This document shows positions 63,975-64,000 of a DNA stretch of 64,000 bases, piece by piece. The notes under the pieces are model-generated. The model saw nothing but the letters and a program-made list of their open reading frames with translations. It had not been told where the DNA came from and did no database searches. The first letter of the stretch is position 1; every line of letters begins with the position of its first letter. Both the position numbers and the translations under genes were made by a program. The DNA is from an uncultured Muribaculaceae bacterium (GTDB lineage Bacteria > Bacteroidota > Bacteroidia > Bacteroidales > Muribaculaceae). The stretch is from positions 59,895-123,894 of the forward strand of contig CAKUAR010000004.1 in NCBI GenBank assembly GCA_934636465.1. Direction: 5' to 3'.

Positions 63975-64000
63975 TCTTGTTTCTCATATATTTTTCGTAC

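Noticed and set aside
63333..64000. CRISPR-like repeats at 63783-63825
   Set aside because: Only two copies separated by a single base, with no spacers of regular length and no cas genes.

Overview
The window looks like a chromosomal segment of a Bacteroidales bacterium (phylum Bacteroidota), probably a gut-type relative of Prevotella, Bacteroides or Muribaculum. The signs are PorU-type gingipain-fold proteins and a secreted protein whose C-terminus resembles a type IX sorting domain, GldE, a CcsBA cytochrome c synthase, an UpxY-type antiterminator before a polysaccharide operon, DUF3078/DUF3108 proteins, Bacteroidetes-type promoters (TTTG, about 19-21 bp, TAnnTTTG) and few Shine-Dalgarno sequences. 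Most genes are of medium GC; the stretches at about 11-24 kb and 60.7-64 kb are clearly AT-richer.

Layout. 1-5.75 kb: end of an outer-membrane protein gene, an imelysin-family lipoprotein, a di-heme lipoprotein and the CcsBA haem-attachment machine, suggesting an iron/haem cell-surface module. 5.88-7.2 kb: a hemerythrin-like protein overlapping a LuxR-type regulator with a degenerate receiver. 7.2-7.7 kb: a spacer with a candidate antisense-strand small RNA. 7.7-8.6 kb: TraB/GumN protein. 8.8-24.7 kb (minus): one long surface-polysaccharide operon read from upxY leftwards through glycosyltransferases, Wzy, Wzx, a CDP-glycerol-type pair (cytidylyltransferase plus TagB/TagF-like transferase), a GNAT/PglC/DegT module for an initiating amino sugar, and an SGNH hydrolase. 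It probably makes a glycan carrying glycerol-phosphate-like groups.

25.1-28.5 kb: secreted proteins of unknown function (DUF3078, two hypotheticals, DUF3108). 28.6-32.3 kb (minus): gldE, a phosphopantetheinyl transferase and a C69 peptidase. 32.5-37.5 kb (minus): TolC, HlyD and two ABC-2 permeases without an ATPase gene. 37.8-40.85 kb (minus): coiled-coil membrane protein, secreted hypothetical, GH25 lysozyme, TM2 protein. 40.85-41.6 kb: a gene-free spacer full of small covarying hairpins. 41.6-45.4 kb (minus): yidC and pyrG.

45.8-54.2 kb (plus): two large PorU-like proteins (1143 and 1155 aa) flanking rex and a fumarylacetoacetate-hydrolase-family gene. 54.4-59.7 kb (plus): rplU-rpmA, a BspA-type leucine-rich-repeat protein that may be type IX cargo, trmB, an Mrp/ApbC ATPase and an M48 lipoprotein protease. 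59.8-64 kb: an internally deleted IS4-family element, then an AT-rich DUF262 (GmrSD-like) gene pair whose upstream member appears truncated at a repeat-rich junction, consistent with the edge of a defence island.

The most interesting items are the paired PorU-like proteins, the glycerol-phosphate-type glycan operon, the covarying hairpin family in the 41 kb spacer and the orphan small-RNA candidate at 7.4-7.5 kb. All assignments come from reading the sequence; no database search was possible.
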